A stretch of 44,595 nt of DNA from Acidobacteriota bacterium (GTDB lineage: Bacteria; Acidobacteriota; Terriglobia; 2-12-FULL-54-10): assembly GCA_016199675.1 (NCBI GenBank), contig JACQGE010000062.1:1-44595 (forward strand), given 5' to 3'. Positions within the stretch are counted from its first letter, which is position 1, and every line of letters begins with the position of its first letter. Below the pieces are notes generated by a model that saw nothing but the letters and a program-made list of their open reading frames with translations, had not been told where the DNA came from and searched no databases. A program made the position numbers and the translations under genes. This document shows, one piece after another, positions 41,337-44,595 of this stretch.

Positions 41337-42407
41337 ATGCCGATACAACGACTACTTTCGGAGATCAAGGTCCCTGTCCAGCAGGCCCTGGATCTTATCC
41401 GTCCGCACTTTGCGGAAATTCGGGCCACATGGCGAAAAAAGCTGGCCAATGCAGGAATCGGAGAAGAAGCTTTTAAATTACTTTCTCCGCTCACGCTGGA
41501 GGCACAATACAAGAATCTGGAGGCTGGGAACCTAGAAGGCTATCAACAGGAACTCGAGCGGCAAGGGCAGACTCTGGAGAGAGGCGGCGTTCCCCAAGCC
41601 GCGATTGCCGCCGCCCTCGGTCTTTATCTAGAGTGCTGCCTCTCCCCTCTGCTCAGCGCAAACCATAAAGGGAGAGAACTGGCCCTGGCTCTGGCCCGAC
41701 TGGTCGCCGCCGCCGAGTTTCTGATTCTATCCAGTTGCTCGATGGAGGGAGCCGCGAATTGGCGGCGGCTGCAGGAACAGGAGAGACAGAAATTCTCGCG
41801 CGATCTCCACGACGACATTGGGCACAATCTGCTCGTCCTGAAGCTGTATCTGGAAATGATGGCAACGGATTTGAAACGCGACGACATCGCCCAGTTGCAA
41901 TCGAAATTGGAAGAAGCCCAGGCGCTGGTGGCCTATGCCGTGGATTCAGTCCGGCGATTGATGTTGGACATGGGCCCGGCAATGCTGGCTCAATTTGGCT
42001 TCCTGCCCGCGCTAAAAATCTACGCGCGCCAGTTCACCCTGAGAACGGGAATCCAGGTTCATGTGGAGGAGGCAAACCTGCCCGAAGATATGCCGTCGAG
42101 CTATGAGACAGCGCTGTACCGAGTCCTCCAAGGAGCGCTCTCCAATATTGTCAAACATTCCCACGCCAAACGGGTCGAGGTGAGACTGGGAAGCGTGAAG
42201 AGCACGGTTCTGATGATGAGCATCGAGGACGACGGGAAGGGATTTAATGTCGCCGGCTCACGGCTCCAACAGGGCTTCGGGCTGACAGCGATGCGCCAAA
42301 GAATCGAAAGAATCGGAGGCAAAATTCATATTGAATCCTGGGTCGCTCGAGCCGGAAGCCGGAAACACGGGACTCGCATCGAAGTGGATCTTCCGCTGCG
42401 GGTATAG
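41337..42407 (+). CDS. Cytoplasmic NarX-type histidine kinase with RsbRD-like N-terminus (356 aa)
   Basis: The N-terminal 140 residues form a helical domain (HFAEIRATWRKKLANAG, LEGYQQELERQGQTL) with the same style as the RsbRD sensory domain of the RsbR-like protein at 5550. HisKA_3 follows with catalytic His158 in SRDLHDDIGHNLL; the HATPase domain (about 250-352) has VLQGALSNIVKHSHAKRVEV, DDGKGFNV and GFGLTAMRQRIERIGG. No membrane helices. ATG 41337 is used; GTG 41334 is equally possible. A probable partner regulator of the NarL type is encoded two genes downstream. Confidence 0.87.
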   Translation: MPIQRLLSEIKVPVQQALDLIRPHFAEIRATWRKKLANAGIGEEAFKLLSPLTLEAQYKNLEAGNLEGYQQELERQGQTLERGGVPQAAIAAALGLYLECCLSPLLSANHKGRELALALARLVAAAEFLILSSCSMEGAANWRRLQEQERQKFSRDLHDDIGHNLLVLKLYLEMMATDLKRDDIAQLQSKLEEAQALVAYAVDSVRRLMLDMGPAMLAQFGFLPALKIYARQFTLRTGIQVHVEEANLPEDMPSSYETALYRVLQGALSNIVKHSHAKRVEVRLGSVKSTVLMMSIEDDGKGFNVAGSRLQQGFGLTAMRQRIERIGGKIHIESWVARAGSRKHGTRIEVDLPLRV

Positions 42408-42465
42408 AAACCTAAGTGATTATTTACCCGCCAGCAGAAGGAGAACCAGGGATCAGGGAGAAAAG

Positions 42466-43581
42466 ATGAATACCGGAAACAAGATTCAATACTCTTGGCC
42501 GGAAGGGAAGATCGAGATAACCAGCGCGGCGAATCGCCGTTTTTGTGTGACCCTCGCGCCCCACGATCCGAACCGCTTCTTACCCCGGCGCAGCTGCGAG
42601 ACCACATTTCCTCTGGAGCTGATTCAGTTTCTCATCGAGAAAATGGATGGCTCCTGGTTATGTGACTCCATTGCGCGCCATGAAGATCCGGCATATGTAA
42701 CAGCCATAATCCGGCGACAATTGTTCTCGTACCTTCCTGTCTCGGCGTACCGCGGCAAACGCCTTCTCGACTTCGGATGCGGGACGGGAGCTTCCACGTT
42801 TGCCATCGCCCAGTCCCTGCCGGAGACCGAGGTCGTCGGAATTGAATTAGAGGGAGCATTGATTGAAGTGGCCCGAAGAATTGCGGATTTCCGAGGACTT
42901 GCGAACGCGCAGTTTCTCCAATCGTCCGATGCTGAAAACCTTCCGCCGAACGTGGGGATGTTTGATTTTGTTATGTTGTGCGCCGTGTACGAGCATTTGC
43001 TCCCGAACGAAAGAAAGAACTTAATGCCAAAACTCTGGTCGGTCCTAAAACCGGGCGGCATTATTTTTATCAATCAGACCCCGCACCGTTACTTTCCCTA
43101 TGAACATCACAGCACCGGACTGTGGCTGATCAACTATCTGCCGGACCGGATCGCTTACTTTTTTGCCAGGAAAGTAGCTCGACGAAAGCTTCTTCAGCCG
43201 TCGGATTATTGGGAAGATCTCCTGCGCGGAGGGATTCGCGGCGGAACGGAGAAGAGCATCATCCACGACCTGTGCAGGGGGGACTCCAAAGCCGCCAGGA
43301 TTTTGAGGCCCCATGAAAACGGATTAAGGGATCGCGCCGATTACTGGCTTTCTTGCACCGATCCGGACCACTATCGGAGAACCAAGCGCCTGTTGGCTGC
43401 GCTGTTCCGATTATCCGACCGGTTGTTCGGCACAGTGCCGAGCATGAATGTGGATGTGGTCCTCCGAAAGGAGTATAGCGATTCGAAAATTAGCGTGCCG
43501 CAAGCGTCGAAGCGCGGGATGTTCTTCCGCCCGAAACCCGAAGAAGCAACGATGTCGCAACAACAGGGAAATCATCCCTGA
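42466..43581 (+). CDS. Class I SAM-dependent methyltransferase (371 aa)
   Basis: Methyltransferase motif I is RLLDFGCGTGASTFAIA (about 99-115), followed by the acidic residue in VVGIELEGALIEVAR. MFDFVMLCAVYEHLLPNE and LKPGGIIFINQTPHRYFPYE match later motifs. The C-terminal region (HHSTGLWLINYLPDR) is typical of methyltransferases in polysaccharide loci. Target could be a sugar hydroxyl. GGGAGA lies upstream of the ATG. It lies between the kinase and its presumed regulator, with gaps of 58 and 80 nt. Confidence 0.85.
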   Translation: MNTGNKIQYSWPEGKIEITSAANRRFCVTLAPHDPNRFLPRRSCETTFPLELIQFLIEKMDGSWLCDSIARHEDPAYVTAIIRRQLFSYLPVSAYRGKRLLDFGCGTGASTFAIAQSLPETEVVGIELEGALIEVARRIADFRGLANAQFLQSSDAENLPPNVGMFDFVMLCAVYEHLLPNERKNLMPKLWSVLKPGGIIFINQTPHRYFPYEHHSTGLWLINYLPDRIAYFFARKVARRKLLQPSDYWEDLLRGGIRGGTEKSIIHDLCRGDSKAARILRPHENGLRDRADYWLSCTDPDHYRRTKRLLAALFRLSDRLFGTVPSMNVDVVLRKEYSDSKISVPQASKRGMFFRPKPEEATMSQQQGNHP

Positions 43582-43661
43582 AACTGGCTATAATTAGAGA
43601 AGGAATCTCTTCTGAAAAATTGTCCGAGTTCGCGTTCGAGAAAATCATCTGGGGTCAATTC

Positions 43662-44405
43662 ATGAAATACAGTGATGGACAGAATCGAGGCACCGGCGGA
43701 TCCCGGTCGGTTAAAAAAACGGCCCAGGGAACCCTGCGGATGTTAATCTGCGACGATCACACATTGTTTCGGGAAGGGATCAAGTCCATACTCAGCGGGG
43801 ATCCGTCTATCGAGGTTATCGGGGAAGCCGCCGATGGCAGGCAAGCTGTCGAATATACGGGCCGTCTTCATCCCGATGTTATTCTCATGGATGTTTCAAT
43901 GCCTGAGATGATCGGATATGAGGCGATCCGTCGCATCTCAAAAGCGGATAAAAATGTAAAGATACTCGTCCTCACTATGTACGAGGAGGAGGAGATCATA
44001 GGGCTTTGCCTGAATGCCGGAGCTTCCGGTTATATCTTAAAAGATGCGCCGGCAGGTCAATTAATCGAGGCTATCCATATCGTGCACGAAGGCGGCAAAT
44101 ATCTGAGTCCCCGGGCAATGCAAAAGGTAGTCAATCAATATATTGATGGTTCTGCCCCCCTGGAAACCAAATATGACACCCTGAGCAACCGAGAGCGCGA
44201 AATCCTCAAATTGCTTGCTGACGGCCTTTCCGTCAAAGATATAGCCTCGCGTCTGAACCTCAGCGTGAAAACCATAGACGTGCACAAGTACAATCTCATG
44301 CGGAAGTTGGACCTCCACGATAAGACCGACCTTATTAAGTACGCTCTTCGCAGGAACCTAATTTCGTTTCCCGCAGTGACGCATCTCGAAAGCCACAAAA
44401 AATAG
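43662..44405 (+). CDS. NarL/FixJ-family response regulator (247 aa)
   Basis: Intact receiver domain (about 24-145): acidic pair in LICDDHTLF, acceptor Asp77 in VILMDVSMPEM, Lys in YILKDAP. The LuxR-type helix-turn-helix (about 183-245) has LSNREREILKLLADGLSVKD, then ASRLNLSVKTIDVHKYNLM. It is the only receiver of the four stand-alone ones in this window with all phosphorylation residues and an output domain. ATG at 43662 is chosen; TTG at 43620 would add 14 residues and has no better ribosome-binding site. A TATAAT sequence at 43589-43594 is a possible -10 box but lacks a -35. It likely pairs with the kinase at 41337. Confidence 0.9.
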   Translation: MKYSDGQNRGTGGSRSVKKTAQGTLRMLICDDHTLFREGIKSILSGDPSIEVIGEAADGRQAVEYTGRLHPDVILMDVSMPEMIGYEAIRRISKADKNVKILVLTMYEEEEIIGLCLNAGASGYILKDAPAGQLIEAIHIVHEGGKYLSPRAMQKVVNQYIDGSAPLETKYDTLSNREREILKLLADGLSVKDIASRLNLSVKTIDVHKYNLMRKLDLHDKTDLIKYALRRNLISFPAVTHLESHKK

Positions 44406-44474
44406 ATTTGGTTTAGCGGGCGGTTGAAAAAAGCGATGGGCTATGATTCTGAAGTCCCCGGGTCGGAATGAAAA

Positions 44475-44507
44475 GCAGATTCTTCGCTACGCTCAGAATG
44501 ACATCAT
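44475..44507. repeat. Possible short interspersed repeat with ATTCT/AGAAT ends
   Basis: The stretch CAGATTCTTCGCTACGCTCA with AGAATGACA after it has ATTCT and AGAAT arms around a GC-rich centre. Near-identical short sequences are familiar as dispersed repeats in several bacterial groups (general knowledge). It lies just before the right hairpin pair. Confidence 0.4.
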
Positions 44508-44542
44508 CGGTTTATTTTTAACGGCCTCTTATAGCATCCTCA

Positions 44543-44595
44543 GCGGCTAAAGCCGTATTGATTCTGCGGCGGTTACGGCATGGCTGAAGCCATGC
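44543..44595. repeat. Paired TRAA-loop hairpins, right copy (cut by the window end)
   Basis: First hairpin (44543-44556): CGGC/GCCG around TAAA, plus an outer G-T pair. Second (44578-44595): GCATGGC/GCCATGC around TGAA, perfect over 7 bp and ending at the last base of the window, so it may extend further. Centres are 37 nt apart, matching the 36 nt of the left pair. Loops are the same T(A/G)AA. Stem sequences differ between pairs but stay self-complementary. Confidence 0.6.

Noticed and set aside
43589-43594. TATAAT box before the NarL regulator
   Set aside because: No -35 element at suitable distance; noted in the gene entry only.

Overview
The window looks like a chromosomal segment from an Acidobacteriota genome. 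The main evidence is a secreted von Willebrand A protein of the acidobacterial VWFA-related type (1622-2599), several very small Cys-rich zinc-ribbon proteins with a CLDCG-type knuckle, and moderately GC-rich coding sequence broken by AT-rich intergenic spacers. Taxonomy is inferred from family content only; no rRNA or tRNA gene was seen.

Left part (1-5300), regulatory and accessory. A minus-strand group (pseudo-receiver, zinc ribbon, CBS-domain protein) is followed by a VWFA protein, a small zinc ribbon and an AraC-type regulator. Another small zinc ribbon (4084) and a second, inverted copy of the pseudo-receiver plus zinc-ribbon pair (4625-5287) lie on the plus strand. The two copies are about two thirds identical by eye and bracket the VWFA/AraC region. 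A 20-bp tandem direct repeat (3822-3861) sits upstream of the AraC gene.

Middle-left (5550-11569), signalling. There is a complete stressosome module, rsbR-rsbS-rsbT-rsbX, with genes touching or overlapping. It is followed by a hybrid histidine kinase whose N-terminus resembles the RsbT-binding domain of RsbU. The usual RsbU phosphatase output therefore appears replaced by a two-component kinase. A two-domain PilZ protein follows. No RsbV, RsbW or sigma-B gene is visible.

Right part (11943-44405), a one-direction exopolysaccharide locus of about 32 kb with many 4-28 nt gene overlaps. It encodes an export protein, a degenerate receiver, an outer-membrane barrel, a Wzc-type co-polymerase/tyrosine kinase and an initiating phosphoglycosyltransferase. 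These are followed by a YvcK/GlmR-like UDP-sugar sensor and a UDP-GlcNAc-type dehydrogenase. Then come a GT2 enzyme, two FemAB/CelD-like acyltransferases around a DegT-like aminotransferase, a polysaccharide deacetylase, a Wzy/ligase-like protein and a Wzx flippase. The remainder is two AsnB-like amidotransferases, three GT4-like enzymes, a heparinase II/III-like protein, a secreted DUF4091 protein, and a cytoplasmic histidine kinase, methyltransferase and NarL-type regulator. Several parts resemble those of XrtA/PEP-CTERM loci, but no exosortase or PEP-CTERM protein is present.

Most striking observations: (i) a 27-codon remnant between yvcK and the dehydrogenase (19163-19246) that joins a GlmS-like N-terminus to a GlmS-like C-terminus, as if glmS had been deleted internally; (ii) the stressosome wired to a hybrid histidine kinase; (iii) the inverted pseudo-receiver/zinc-ribbon cassettes; (iv) short GC-rich repeats at the 3' ends of glycosyltransferase genes; (v) paired T(A/G)AA-loop hairpins at both ends of the window; (vi) probable frameshifts near the 3' ends of two glycosyltransferase genes.
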